The translations under genes were made by a program, and so were the position numbers. A model generated the notes under the pieces. That model was given only the letters and a program-made list of their open reading frames with translations. It had not been told where the DNA came from and ran no database searches. A stretch of 64,000 nt of DNA from Archilochus colubris (taxonomy: Eukaryota > Chordata > Aves > Apodiformes > Trochilidae). Within the stretch, counting starts at the first letter, position 1; every line of letters starts with the position of its first letter. The stretch covers positions 65,653,196 to 65,717,195 of the forward strand of contig CM041083.1 in the NCBI GenBank assembly GCA_023079485.1, in the 5' to 3' direction. Positions 36,045-48,500 of the stretch are shown in pieces.

Positions 36045-37050
36045 TCAGCCCAGTGCCTCCCCAGTCTGGGCCAGTCCCATCCCAGTTCCTCCCACCCAGT
36101 CCCAGTTCATCCCAGTCCCCTTCCCTACCTGTCCCAGTCCATCCCAGTCCCATCCCAGTCCATCCCAATCTGTCCCAGTCCTACTCCACCCCCTCCCAGT
36201 CCCATCCAATCCCAGTCCTACTCCACCCCCTCCCAGTCCCATCCAACCCCCTCCCAGTGCCTCCCAGTCCTATCCCACCCCCTCCCAGTCCCACCCCACT
36301 CCCTCCCAGTGCCTCCCAGTCCCATCCCTCTCCTTCCCAGTCCCACCCCACTCCCTCCCACCGCCTCCCAGTCCCCCCCCACCCCTTCCCACCCACCCAC
36401 CTCCCAGTGCATCCCACCCCCCCAGTCCCATCCCAGTGCCTCCCAGTGCCATCCCACCCCCTCCTAGTCCCATCCCAGTGCCTCCCAGTGCCATCCCACC
36501 CCTTCCCAGTCCCATCCCAGTGCCTCCCAGTGCCATCCCACCCCCTCCTAGTCCCATCCCAGTGCCTCCCAGTGCCATCCCACCCCCTCCCAGCCCTATC
36601 CCACTCCTTCCCACTGCCTCCCAGTCCTATCCCACCCCCTCCCAGTCCCATCCTACTCCCTCCCACCCCCTCCTAGTCCCATCCCAGTGCCTCCCAGTCC
36701 TATCCCACCCCCTCCCAGTCCTATCCCACCCCCTCCCAGTCCCACCCCACTCCTTCCCAGTGCCTCCCAGTCCCATCCTACTCCCTCCCACTCCCTCCCA
36801 CCCCCTCCCAGTCCCACCCCACCCCCTCCCAGTGCCTCCCAGTGCCATCCCACCCCCTCCCAGTCCTATCCCACTCCTTCCCACCCCCTCCCAGTCCCCC
36901 CCCACCCCTTCCCAGTCCCATCCCAGTGCCTCCCAGTGCCATCTCACCCCCTCCCAGTCCTATCCCACTCCTTCCCACTGCCTCCCAGTCCCACCCCACC
37001 CCCTCCCAGTGCCTCCCAGTGCCTCCCAGTGCCTCCCAGTCCAACCTTTA
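36045..37050. repeat. CCCAGTGCCTCCCAGT minisatellite (~1 kb)
   Basis: Variable concatenation of CCCAGTGCCTCCCAGTCC and ATCCCACCCCCTCCCAGT. It is open in several frames on both strands as P/S- or G/W-rich peptides, the mark of tandem repetition rather than coding. It lies just beyond the 3' end of RCE1. Confidence 0.93.
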
Positions 37051-37057
37051 AACCCCT

Positions 37058-37063
37058 TTAATC
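37058..37063 (-). terminator. Candidate RCE1 polyadenylation signal (ATTAAA)
   Basis: The reverse complement of TTTAAT gives ATTAAA about 100 bases past the RCE1 stop on the - strand. It is the only hexamer of this type close to the stop. Confidence 0.45.
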
Positions 37064-37157
37064 ACAAAAATAGAGCTCTGCCCGCTGGCACCTATAAAAA
37101 CCAAGGGGAGGAAGGGGGGGGGTGGGGGGGAGGTGTTTTTGGGGTGTAAAACCGGGG

Positions 37158-40100
37158 TCAGGAACACCCGCGGGGGGCAGGGCAGGTCCAGGGGGGTTGT
37201 GGGGAGTCGGGGGTCCCTTCAGCACCCCCCCCAAAAAAAAACTGGGGTTCGGTGAGGGGGTGAAGGAGGAGGAGGAAAAGAAAAACCCCCAGGAGGTAAC
37301 AGGGCAGCAGAGCTCGGCGCCGGGGATGCTCCAGGGCTGCTCCCACTGCCGGGAATCCCATGGAATTACAGAAGGAATGGCAGAGCACCGGCCCCACCAG
37401 GTGGCCTGGAAAAAAGGGAAAAACCCCATAAAATCCCCAAAAAAAACCCAAATCCAAAAAAAACCCCAAAAAAACCCCCCAAATCCCTCACCCGTGCGGA
37501 GGAAGATGAAGGCGGTGTAAGCGCCGAAGAGGGCGGTGTAGGAGAACTGGAAGGCTGGGAATTAATTAGGGGTTTGGTAATTAATTAGGGGGTCATTCAT
37601 TAATTAGGGCTTCGTTCATTAATTAGGGGGGTTTATTCATTAATTAGAGGGGTTTCATTGATCAGGAAATTCAGTAATTCCAGCCGGGATTGGTTAAACA
37701 ACCCCCACCCCCCCCCCTCCATCTATCGAAAATCGACAAAACCCCCCCGGACAACCCCAAACTTCTGCCCCTGGGGAGCTGGGGGTTAAAAGGGTCCCCG
37801 TGGCACCCCAAATCCCCCCAAATCCCCTCTTGGCACCCCAAATCCCCCCCGGCACCCCAAATCCCCTTTAGCAACCCAAACTCCCCTCCAGATCGCTCCA
37901 ACCCTCCCCTTAGCACCCCAAATCCCCCTCATACCACCCCAAGTCCCCCCTTTCACACCCCAAACCCCCCCCAATTCCCCCCTTGGCACCCCATATCCCC
38001 CCCTTGGCACCCCAAATCCCCCCCGGCACCCCAAATCCCCTTTAGCAACCCAAACTCCCCTCCAGATTGCTCCAACCCCCCCTTGGCACCCCAAATCCCC
38101 CCCAAATCCCTCCTTAGCATCCCAACCCTCCCCTTAGCACCCCAAACCCCCCCCTTAGCACCCCAAATCCCCCTCATACCACCCCAAATCCCCCCTTCAC
38201 ACCCCAACACCCCCCCTCCCCCCCAATTCCCCCCTTGGCACCCCAAATCCCCCCTTTCACACCCCAACCCCCCCCCCCTAATTCCCCTCTTGGCACCCCA
38301 TATCCCCCTTGGCACCCCAAATCCCCTTTAGCAACCCAAACTCCCCTCCAGATTGCTCCAACCCCCCCTGGGCACCCCAAATCCCCCCCAAATCCCTCCT
38401 TAGCATCCCAACCCTCCCCTTAGCACCCCAAACCCCCGCCTTGGCACCCCAAATCCCCCTCATACCACCCCAAATCCCCCCTTCACACCCCAACCCCCCC
38501 CGAATTCCCCCCTTGGCACCCCAAATGCCCCCTTAGATCACCCCAAACCCCCCCTGGCACCCCAACTCCCCCTCCAAACTCCCCCAATCCCCTCCAGATC
38601 ACCCCAATCCCCAATCAGCACCCCAAATCCCCCCTAGCACTCCAAACCCCCCTCTAAACTTCCCCAACTCCCCCCTAGGACGCCCTAATCCCCTCCAGAT
38701 CACCCCAAATCCCTCTTAGCACCCCAAATCCCCCTTTAGATCACCCCAAACCCCCCTTGGCACCCCAACTCCCCCTCCAAACTCCCCTAATCCCTTCCAG
38801 ATCACCCCAAATCCCCCTTAGCACCCCAAATCCCTCTCTAAACTCTCCTAACTCCCCCCGAGGACCCCTCAAACCCCTCCAGATCACCCCAAATCCCCCC
38901 TTAGCACCCCAAATCCCTCTCATATCCCCCCTTAACCCCCAACCCCCCCCTCCAGATCACCCCAAACCCCCCCAGACACCCCCAAGTTTCTCCCTGGGGG
39001 AGGTGGCAGCAGAGGTTAAAGGAAGAAGAGAGGTTTAGGGGCTTTGGGGGGTTTGGGGACCCCCAGATTTCACCTCCAGGATCCCCAATGACCCCCCCAC
39101 ACCCCAGAAGACCCCCCTACACCCCAAAAAAACCTCCCCCCCCCCATTACCTGCTGCCATGAAGATGCTTCCCAGGGAGCCCTGGCGGAACCGGAGCTGC
39201 TCGATGACGTGATGGAAATGGGCTGGGGGAGGGGGGGACACCCCAAAAATGGGGAGGGGGGAGTCAGGGAACCCCAAATACACCTCCCCCCCCCCCCGAA
39301 AAAAAAGACACCCCTAAAGCCCCCAAATCCCTCCCAGCACTCTGGATTCCAGAGTCCCCAGATACCCCCAAAGTCGTTTCCCTCCTTAGCAGCCAAACCC
39401 CCCCCTGGCACCCCCCAAATCCACCCCAGAGGACCCCAAATTCCCCCTGAACACCCCAAATCAGCCTCCAGATCACCCCAAATCTCCCCCTAGAATCCCC
39501 CCAAATCCCCTCCAGATCACCCCAAATCCCCCCTTGGCACCCCAAACCCCCTCCAAGCTCCCCCAAAGCCCCCTTAGCACCCCCAAATCCCCCCTTAGCA
39601 CCCCAAACCCCCTCCAAACTCTCCCTTAGCACCCCCAAATCCCCTCCAGATCACCCCAAATCCCCCCTACCACCCCAAACCCCCCTCCAAACTCCCCCAA
39701 AGCCCCCTTAGCACCCCCAAACTCCCCCTTAGCACCCCAAACCCCCTCCAAACTCCCCCTTAGCACCCCCAAATCCCCTCCAAATCACCCCAAACCCCCC
39801 CTCAGACCCCCTCACACCCTTCCCCCCCCCTCCTTACCCACTCCAAAGAAGAGGGGGCAGGCGAGGACGGCAGGGCCGGGGCCGGTGCAGGGCAGGAGGA
39901 TGGGGAGCATGCAGGCTCTGAACACCAACTCCTCGGTCAGGGGAGCCACCACCTGGTTCCTCAGCCACCTCACGTCCCCCAGGCACAGCACCCACCACCG
40001 GGGGTCTGGGGGGAGAAAGATCAGGGGGGGGGAAACACCCTGAGATGTTCCCCCCCCCTCTCCTAAAACCATAAAACCCCCCAAAAAAACAAATTCAGCA

Positions 40101-42052
40101 CCTAAAGAAACCCCAAAGACACCCCCAGGGCTCCCAACCCCCCCCAAAGCCCCCCCCCCCCCCCCAAAGTTAATTTCCTTCTCATTAACCCCCCCCCCTC
40201 TAATTAACACCCCAAACCTCTTCCCTCCTCTTTAGGACCCTTCCCCCCTTCCCCTGCAATTAACACCCCCCTCATTAAACCCCCCCCCATTAATTCCCCC
40301 TCAATTAGCCCCCCCAAATTAAGACCCCAAAGCTCTCCCCCCCCCCCAAAGTTAATTTCCTTCTCATTAACCCCCCCCTTTAATTAAAACCCCAAACCTC
40401 TTCCCCCCTCTTTAGGACCCTTCCCCCCCTCTCCTCCAATTAACACCCCCCTCATTAAAACCCCCCCAATTAGCCCCCCCCAAGTTAAGACCCCAAAGCT
40501 CCCCCCCCCCCAAAGTTAATTTCCTTCTCATTAACCCCCCCTCCTCTAATTAAAACCCCAAACCTCTTCCCTCCTCTTTAGGACCCTTCCCCCTCCCCTG
40601 CAATTAACACCCCCCCTCATTAAACCCCCCCCCAATTAAGACCCCAACACTTCCTCCCCCCCTTTAGGACCCTTCCTCCTCTACAAGACCCCTCCAGCCC
40701 CCCCAGTTTGTGTCCCCCCCCCTTATTTACCCAAAGCCCCCCTGATGCCATCCAGCCACCTCCAGGGACAATCCATGGACAGCTGGATCAGAGGCCCCAA
40801 AAAAAGGATCTGGGGGGGGAAGGGTCAGGTCAGGGGGGGTCTAAAAGAGCTCGACCCCCCCTTCTAAAACACCCCCCCCCCCAAAAAATAAATAAAATTG
40901 TCACCATGGTGAGGAGCAGGGGCAGCAAAGTGGCCGGGACCAACCCCTCCAAACGCAGCCCCAGCAGTGCAGCCAAGGGGGTGTCTGGCTGGAAAAAAAA
41001 GGGGGTGAGGGTTTGGGGTTGTTTTTTTTTTTGGTGGGACCCCCCCCTCAAATTCTGGGGAGTGTGACCCCCCCCATTTCTTACCTTGGTGCCTGTCAGC
41101 TCCTTCCAGAGCCAAACCAGGGCTGGGGAGAGCCCTGAAACCACCAGCACAGAGGTGAAGCGGCGCTTGATGACTGAGGGGTGGTCCCTGGGGGGGGAGG
41201 TTTGGGGGGGGGGGGTTATTGGGAGAGGGACCCCCCCCAATTCATCATCACCCCCCCCTTCAGTTCATCACCCACCCCCCAACTCCTCAACCACCCCCCA
41301 ACTCCTCATCCCCCCCCCCCAACTCCCCACCCCCCCCCCAGTTCATCATCCCCCCCCCAACTCCTCATCCCCCCCCCCAACTCCTCACCCCCCCCCAGTT
41401 CATCATCCCCCCCCCAACTCCCCACCCCCCCCCCAGTTCATCATCCCCCCCCAGTTCCTCATCCCCCCCCCCAGCTTCTCATCTCCCCCCCCAATTCCTC
41501 ATCCCCCCCCCCATGGGTTGTAGGGACCCCCTGAGAGCTTAGAGCCCCCCCAAGGCACCCCAGGGAGCCAAGAGACACCCCCCCCAAAGTGCCCCCCGAA
41601 AGAGACCCCCCCCGACCCCTCCCAATTCCCTTTGGACCCCCCCCCAATAGACACCCAGCTACCCCAGAGACCCCCCCCAGCCCCCCCCAAAATACCCTCA
41701 GAACCCCCAGATGCCCCCAGACCCCTCCAGCCCCCCTTAGACCCCCCCCCTAGCCCCCTCAAACCTCCCCAACCCCCCTCAGACCCCCCCCAGCCCCCTC
41801 ATCTCCCCTCCCCGCCGCCCCCCGGTACCTGGGCAAGGGGCTTCCCCAGACGTAGAGGCTTCCCACGTAGGAACAGGCCAGGCTGAGGCAGGCGAGCACC
41901 GCGGCCCAGCAAGGCCCCGGCCCGGTCGGGAGGTTCGGTACCGCCCCTCCGGACCCCGTTCCGGTCCCTGCACCCCCCGCAGGCCCCGGCCCGGCCCGGC
42001 CCGGCCCCGCCGCCACCCAGGAGGTGCCGCCCGCGGCCTCCGACACCGCCAT
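37158..42052 (-). CDS. RCE1: CAAX prenyl protease 2 (Ras-converting enzyme 1)
   Basis: Eight - strand exons join in phase: 41829-42052, 41085-41187, 40905-40988, 40731-40809, 39838-40005, 39151-39222, 37492-37554 and 37158-37405. The product is about 346 aa, close to the human length (about 330). RCE1 is the ER-membrane protease that removes the last three residues of prenylated CAAX proteins such as Ras. Visible landmarks in order: a GC-rich N-terminus, hydrophobic [35 protein letters not shown], the ABI-family catalytic [49 protein letters not shown] and [17 protein letters not shown]. The extreme C-terminus after [10 protein letters not shown] runs into G/P-rich residues unlike the mammalian tail, so the last ~27 residues are uncertain. 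Its introns are filled with C-rich minisatellites (G-rich in the transcript). It shares a bidirectional promoter with RBM14. Confidence 0.93.
37690..39000. repeat. CACCCCAAATCCCCC minisatellite in RCE1 intron 6
   Basis: Repeats of TTAGCACCCCAAATCCCCC with higher-order blocks: the sequence GCAACCCAAACTCCCCTCCAG recurs at about 37871, 38044 and 38331. The RCE1 transcript strand is G-rich (GGGGATTTGGGGTG), so RNA quadruplexes are possible. Confidence 0.93.
39290..39835. repeat. Related CACCCCAAATCCCC minisatellite in RCE1 intron 5
   Basis: Same family as the neighbouring intron, with TCCAGATCACCCCAAATCC and TTAGCACCCCCAAA units. Exon 6 (39151-39222) sits as an island between the two arrays. Confidence 0.9.
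40120..40690. repeat. ~165-180-bp tandem repeat in RCE1 intron 4
   Basis: GTTAATTTCCTTCTCATTAA recurs at about 40169, 40351 and 40515, each time followed by TAATTAAMACCCCAAACCTC and CTCTTTAGGACCCTTCC. There are three full copies and a partial fourth. Confidence 0.9.
41225..41520. repeat. (AACTCCTCATCCCCCCCCC)n minisatellite in RCE1 intron 1
   Basis: Repeats of AACTCCTCATCCCCCC / CAGTTCATCATCCCCCC, about 17-20 bp per unit, with variable C-runs. Confidence 0.9.
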
Positions 42053-42556
42053 GGTGCCGGGGGGCGGGGCCGAGAGCCCGGCACGGGGCGTGGCCAGGCA
42101 CAGCGAGCGTCACCATTGGCCGGGAGGCCCCTGGAGGGGCGTGGCTTAATGCGGTGGGCGGGACGCAGGCTGACGGCGCAGCGAATGGGAGCGCTCAGAA
42201 GGCGGGAGGGGGGCGTGGTCTGGATGGCGGTGGGCGTGTCGAAGGACCGAGGGGCTCAGCGCCGAGACGGCGGAGCCAATGAGAAGGGCGAGAAGCGGGC
42301 GGGTGGGCGTGGACCTGAGGTAGCTCAGCCAATCGGAGCTGCCCAAAGGGGAGGGCCGGGGGGCGTGGCGCGTGCGCGGGAGTCTCTCCTGCCCGCGGCT
42401 GAGGTGACGCCGCCATTTTGTGAGGCGGCCGCTCCGTCCGCTCCTCTCCCCCCCCACCCCTCCAACCCCCCCCTTCCTCCTCCCTCCCTCTCTCTCTCTC
42501 TCTCCCGGTTCCTCCGCTCCGTTCCCCGCCGGTTTCTCCGTTCCTCTCCCGCCGCC
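42053..42556. promoter_or_regulatory. Bidirectional RCE1-RBM14 promoter
   Basis: About 500 bp separate the two start codons. The block is CpG-rich with CCAAT-type elements in both orientations (ACCATTGGCC, GCCAATGAG, GCCAATCGG) and several GGGGCGTGG boxes. A YY1-like GCCGCCATTTTG (about 42409-42420) sits in the RBM14 5' leader, followed by a CT-rich tract before the ATG. No TATA box is seen. This is typical of a head-to-head housekeeping pair. Confidence 0.8.
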
Positions 42557-45500
42557 ATGCGTCCCGGCATCAAACTCTTCGTGGGAAACGTCCCCGAAGA
42601 AGCGACGGCAGAAGAGCTGAGCGAACTCTTCGCCGGGGTGGCCGGCCCGGTGTTAGGGATCGCTCTGATGAAACAATTCGCCTTCGTTCACCTGAGGGAC
42701 GAAGCGGCGGCCGCCAGAGCCATCGCTCAGCTCAACGGGCACCAACTTCACGGCCGCCGGATCGTGGTGGAACCTTCCCGGCCTCGTCCCACAAACACCT
42801 GCAAGATTTTCGTCGGGAACGTTTCTGCCGCCTGTACCAGCGGGGAACTCCGCTCCCTGTTCCAGCAATACGGAACCGTCGTCGAATGCGACGTGGTCAA
42901 AGGTACCGGACCCGCCGCTGCTGCCGCCGCCGCCGCCTTCCCGGTGTTTCCCCCTCCCTCATCCCCCTTCCCTTTTTCCCTCCTTCTTTTCGCCGCTTTC
43001 TTCTCCGTCCTCCGCCGGGAGTTGCTTTGGGTCGGTTCTGGTGTCGGGGGGACCCGTCTGGTTGCGGCTTTTCCTCACACACACCCCGCACACTCACACA
43101 CACCCCGCACACACACACACACCCCGCACACACACACACACTCACGCACACTCACACACCCCGCACACACTCACTCACTCACACCCGCACACACAACTCC
43201 CGCCCAGCGGCTGCTCCGTCCCGACCCGGCGGCGGCTTCGTACACGGAACCGGGACCTCCCCTGTACACGGAACCGGGATCCCCCCCGTGTACACGGAAC
43301 CGGGACCTCCCCTGTACACGGAACCGGGACCCCTCCCCCCTATACACGGAACTGGGATCTCTTCTTCTTGTACACGGTACCGGGACCTCCGCTGTACACG
43401 GAACCGGGATCCCCCCCCTGTAAACGGAACCGGGACCGCCCCCTGTACATGGAACCGGGATCTCCTCTTCCTGTACACGGAACCGGGACCTTCCGTGTAC
43501 ACGGAACCGGGATCCCCCCCGTGTACACGGAACCGGGATCCCTTCCCCTTGTACATGGAACCGAGACCTCCTCTTCCTGTACACGGTACCGGGACCTCCG
43601 CTGTACACGGAGCTGGGATCCCTTCTCCTTGTACATGGAACCGGGACCTCCCGTGTATACGGAACCGGGATCCCCCCCGTGTACACGGAACCGGGACCGC
43701 CCCCTGTACACGGAACTGGGATCCCCTCCCCCCATAAACGGAACTGGGACCTCCCGTGTACACGACACTGGGATCCCATTCCTTTGTACATGGAACCGGG
43801 ACCCCTTCCCCCTATACACGGAACCAGGATCTCCTCTTCCTGTTCACAGAACCGGGACCTCCCCTCTAACGGGGACCTCCTGTGTACATGGAACCGGGAT
43901 CCCCTCTTCCTGTATACGAAACCCAGGTCACCTCCTGTGTACACGGAACCAGGACCTCCCGTGTACACGGAACCGGGATCACTTCCCCCAGTACACAGAA
44001 CCAGGATCCCCCCCCCCGTACACGGACCTGGGATTCTCCCCCCTCTACCTTGTACTTGGAACCAGGACACCCCTGGTTCTGGTCACACAAAACTGGCATC
44101 CCCTCCCCATATACGGAACCAGGACCCCCCCCCCCATGATCCTGGGCAAACGGAACCAGGAACCCCTAAACTGAGCCCCCCCCCCTCATGTACACAAGAC
44201 TGGGACCCTCAGACCCTCAGAACCAGGACTCCCATGACATAAAAGTTTTTGGTACCCAATCGGGGGGGGTTGATTTGGGAGGGGGGGGCCCAGAAAGAGA
44301 TGGAGTCCTAAAAGAGGAGGAGGGATCCTAAAAGAGGAGGAGGGATCTCAAAAGATGAAGAGGGATCCTAAAAGAGGGGGAGGGGTCCTAAAAGAGGAGG
44401 GGGGATCCTAAAACAGGGGGAGGGGTCCTAAAAGAGAAAGGGGGGGGTCCTTTAAAATGAAGGAGGAATCCCTGACCAGGAAGGGGATCCCTGGAAGAGA
44501 AGGGGAGGGGTGGGGGGTCCTAAAATTGGAGGAGGATCCCGAAAAGAGGAGTGGGGGGTCTCTGGGGGGGACATGTTGGACGGCTGGAGGGGGCTGTGTG
44601 GCTGTGGGAGGGGGGATGTGACAAGTTGGGGTGGGGGACAAGCCAGGGGGGGGCTGTCACCTGCTCTCTGCAGGCCTCCCGGACCCGTCGTGCCACCAGG
44701 GGTTAGGGGGGGACACAACCCCCTGGAATCTGAACCCCCAGAGTGTTGGAGGGGGGGTCCTGCTCCCCCCTTGCCCTGTGCTCCAGCTCCTTCTGCTCAC
44801 CTGGCTCCTTGCTGGGGTGGGGGCCACAGGGGTCTTCTGAGTGACCCCCCCTTTATCTCCTTGTGCTTCCTTTTCTCCTCACCCCCCTCTTTTCTCTTCC
44901 TTTTTTCCTTTCTCCTCTTTTTTTTCTTCTCCTCTCTTTCCTTCCCCCCTTTTTCCTTTTTCCTTTTTCCTTTTCCTTTTCCTTTTCTTTTTCCTTTTCC
45001 TTTTCCTTTTCTTCCTTTTCCTTTTCCTTTCCTTCCCTTTCCTTCCCTTTCCTTTTCCTTTCCTTCCCTTTCCTTTTCCTTTCCTTCCCTTTCCTTCCCT
45101 TTCCTTTTCCTTTCCTTCCCTTTCCCTCCCTTCCTCCCCTTTCCTCCCCTTTCCTTCCCTTCCTTCCCTTCCTTCCCTTTCCCTTCCCATTTTCCTTTCC
45201 TCCCCCCCCATTTTTCCTTCCGCCTCTTCTTCCTTTCCACCCCTTTTCCCTTTCTTCCCCCCACTTTTTACTTCCCTTCCCCACCCAGTTTCCTCCCAAT
45301 TCCCCCCTACCCTTGTTCACCACAAACCCAGTGGGACAGGGGGTGTTGTGTGTGGGGGGGGGGGAAGGTTCCAAACCAACCTCTGCCTCCTCCTCCAGCT
45401 CGTCACCGCCCCAGCGGCCGCCACGCTTCCTCCTGGCTGACCAGTTTTTCTTCCTTCTCCCCCACCAAAATTTTTCCCCCTTCCCCCCCTGCCCCCCCCG

Positions 45501-48500
45501 GATCCTCCTCCACCCCCCCAGCTAATTTCTGTCTGCTGCTGCTTTGTCAGACTACGCCTTCGTTCACATGGAGAACGAGGCCGACGCCAAGGTGGCCATC
45601 GAGAACCTCAACGGCAAGGAGGTCAAGGGCCGCCGGGTCAACGTCGAGCTCTCCACCAACGTCCAGAAAAAAGGAGGAGGAGGAGGAGGAGGAGGAGCTG
45701 GCGGCGGTGGGAGCCTTGGCCTCAACCAAAACCCCCCCCCGAGCCTCCCCCTCGACAAAACCAAACGCCTGGGCCTGGAATACCGCGAGAAATTCACCCC
45801 CAAGCTCGAACCTTTCGACCAACAACGCCGCACGGGCGACGCCACCGCCGCCTTTTCCTCCTCTTCCGCCAACCTCTATGATTACCAACAACGTTTCGGT
45901 GTTGCCAAGTACGAACCCTTTGACCCCCAACCCCGCCCTTCCTCCTCCCCTCCTCCTCCTTCCTACTTCCCCCGCGACCGCAGCCCCCTCCGGCGCTCTC
46001 CCTACGCCGCCGCCACCGCCGTCGCCCTGCCCGTCGCAGCCCAGCCCGTTTCCTACCGCGCCCAACCTTCCACCTCCTTGGGCCCCGCCTACCGCGCCCA
46101 ACCCTCCTCCTCCTTAGGCCCCTCCTACCGCCCCCAACCCACCACGGGCCCCGCCTACCGCACCCCACCCTCCTCCTCTTTGGGCGGCGCCTACCGCGCC
46201 CAGCCCCTCAACAACTCCATCGTCCAACCCCAAAACTCCTTCGGTGGCGGTGCCGCCTACGGTGCCCAAAACGCCTCCTACCCCGGCGCCCAGAACACCT
46301 CCTACACCGGCGCCCAAACCGCCTCCTACGGCGGTGCCCCCCCGCCCGCCGCCTCCCAACTCTCCGCATACGGCGTCCAATCCGCCGCCCTCGCCTCCTA
46401 CGGTGCCCAGCCCGCTGTGGCTTCCGGTTATTCCACCTCTTACGGCACCCAAACGGTTTACGGCGCCCCGCCCAGCGCCTCTTACGGTGCCGTGGCCACC
46501 CACGTGGCTTCTTACACGGCCCATGCCGGCTACGGCGCTGCCGCCATCGACGGCCACGCTGGCGCCTACGGTGCCGCCTCCCAACCCGGTGCCGCCCTCT
46601 CTGCTTCCTACGGTGCCGTGGCGGCCCACGCCGCCACCTACGGTGCCCAAACCCTCACTGGCGGCCACCACCCCGCTTACCAACCGGTAACCGCTCCCTC
46701 GGTCCCGTCTTACGGCGCCCAACCGGTCGCCAACTACGGCGCCCAACTCACCACCGGACAGCTCGCTGCCGGACACGCTGCCGCCGCCTACGGCGCTCAG
46801 CCCGCCGCCAACTTACCCGGCTCCTACGGCGGCCAATCGGCAGCCGCCGTCGCCCTCTCTGCCACCTATGGCGCTCAAGCTTCTTCGTTGGTTACCTCCT
46901 ATGGCAGCCAAGTGGCCACTGCCTACAAAGCCCAGGTCAGCGCTTACCGCGCCCAACCCGGCGCTGCCACTGCCGCCGTGCCCGCCTCCTACCCACCGCC
47001 GCCACCTCAGCCTTCCTCCTCCTCCTCCTCCTCCTCCTCGGCGGCGTTGGCCGCTGCCTACCGAGCTTACGAGGGGGGTCCCAACCAGCTGGGCCAATCA
47101 GCGGCGTCCTACTTGGGCTTGGCCCAAGCCCCCGTGGCCCCGCCCTACGAGCGCACCCGCCTCTCGCCGCCCCGCAGCGCCGCCCCCTACGAGGACCCCT
47201 ACAAAAAACCAGCAGCCTTGGCCAAGAGGTATGGAGGGGAAGGTTGGGGGGGTGGGTGGGGGAACACCCGGGCACTGGTTCTGTGGGGTGGGTAACACCT
47301 GGTTACTGGTACAGTGGGGTGGTGAACACCTGGTTACTGGTACAGTACAGTGGTGAACACCTGGTTACTGGTAAAGTTGGGTGGGTAACACCCAGTGACT
47401 GGTACAGTGGGGTGGGTTACACGTGGTTACCGGTAAGTGGGGTGGTTAACACGTGGTTACTGGTACAGTGGGGTGGTGAACACATGGAGACGGGTAAGTG
47501 GGGTGGGTAACACCTGGTTACTGGTACAGTGTGCTGGGTAACACTTGGTTACTGGTTCAGTGGGGTGGTGAACACCCAGTTACTGGTACAGTTGGGTGGG
47601 GAACACACGGTCACCAGTGAGTGGGGTTGGGAACACCTGGCTACTGGTACACTGTGGTGGATAACACCCAGTTACTGGTACAGTGTGGTGAGTAACACAT
47701 GGTTACTGGTACAGTGTGGTGGGTAACACCTGGTTACTGGTACGGTGGGGTGGGTAACACCAGGTCACCAGTAAGTGGGGTGGTGAACACCCTGTTACTG
47801 GTACAGTGATGTGGGGAACACCCAGGCACTGGTTAAGTGGGGTGGGGAACACCTGGTTACTGGTACAGTGGGGTGGGGAACACCTGGTTACTGGTACACT
47901 GTGGTGGGGAACACCCGGTCACAAGTAAGTGGGGGGGTGAACATCTGGTTACTGGTTTAGTGGGGTGGGGAACATCCGGTTACTGGTTCAGTGGGGTGGT
48001 TAACAGCTGGTTACTGGTACAGTGGGGTGGGTTACACCTGGTCACCAGTAAGTGGGGTTGGTAACACCTGGTTACTGGTACAGTGGGGTGGGAAACATCC
48101 GGGCACCAGTAAGTGGGGTGGTGAACACCCAGTTACTGGTACAGTGGGGTGGTGAACACCTGGTTACCAGCACTTCAAGGAGGTTGATCTCCAGTTACAA
48201 CAATACCACCGCGTGCCAGGGTGGTGAAGAGGTGGTTATTGGTGTGCCAGGTGGTTAACAGCTGGTTACCAGCACACCAGGCTAGTTGACAGCTGGTTAC
48301 CAGCAGATTAGGGTAGTTAACACCTCATTACTGGTTTACTGGGTCAACGAGTGGTTACTGGCACACCAGGGTGGTTAAGAGCTGGTTACTGGAAACAGAG
48401 CAGTTTGGTTGAGGCCAGCAGGTTGGTTACTGGTTACTGGTTGGTTACTGGTACACAGCTAGTTAGCAGCATCCTGGGACCAGCTGGTTCTGTACACACA

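Noticed and set aside
35890..37149. Long proline/serine-rich open frame (419 codons) on the + strand
   Set aside because: Composed entirely of the CCCAGTGCCT minisatellite; neighbouring frames and the opposite strand are equally open, and no domain or splice context exists.
43041..44174. Repetitive H/T/R/G/P-rich frames in RBM14 intron 1
   Set aside because: Translation of the GTACACGGAACCGGGA repeat; frames on both strands are open and the region lies between two well-defined RBM14 exons.
46114..46776. Glycine/valine-rich frame antisense to RBM14 exon 2
   Set aside because: Shadow of the YGAQ-repeat coding region; codon pattern, homology and splice sites support only the + strand.
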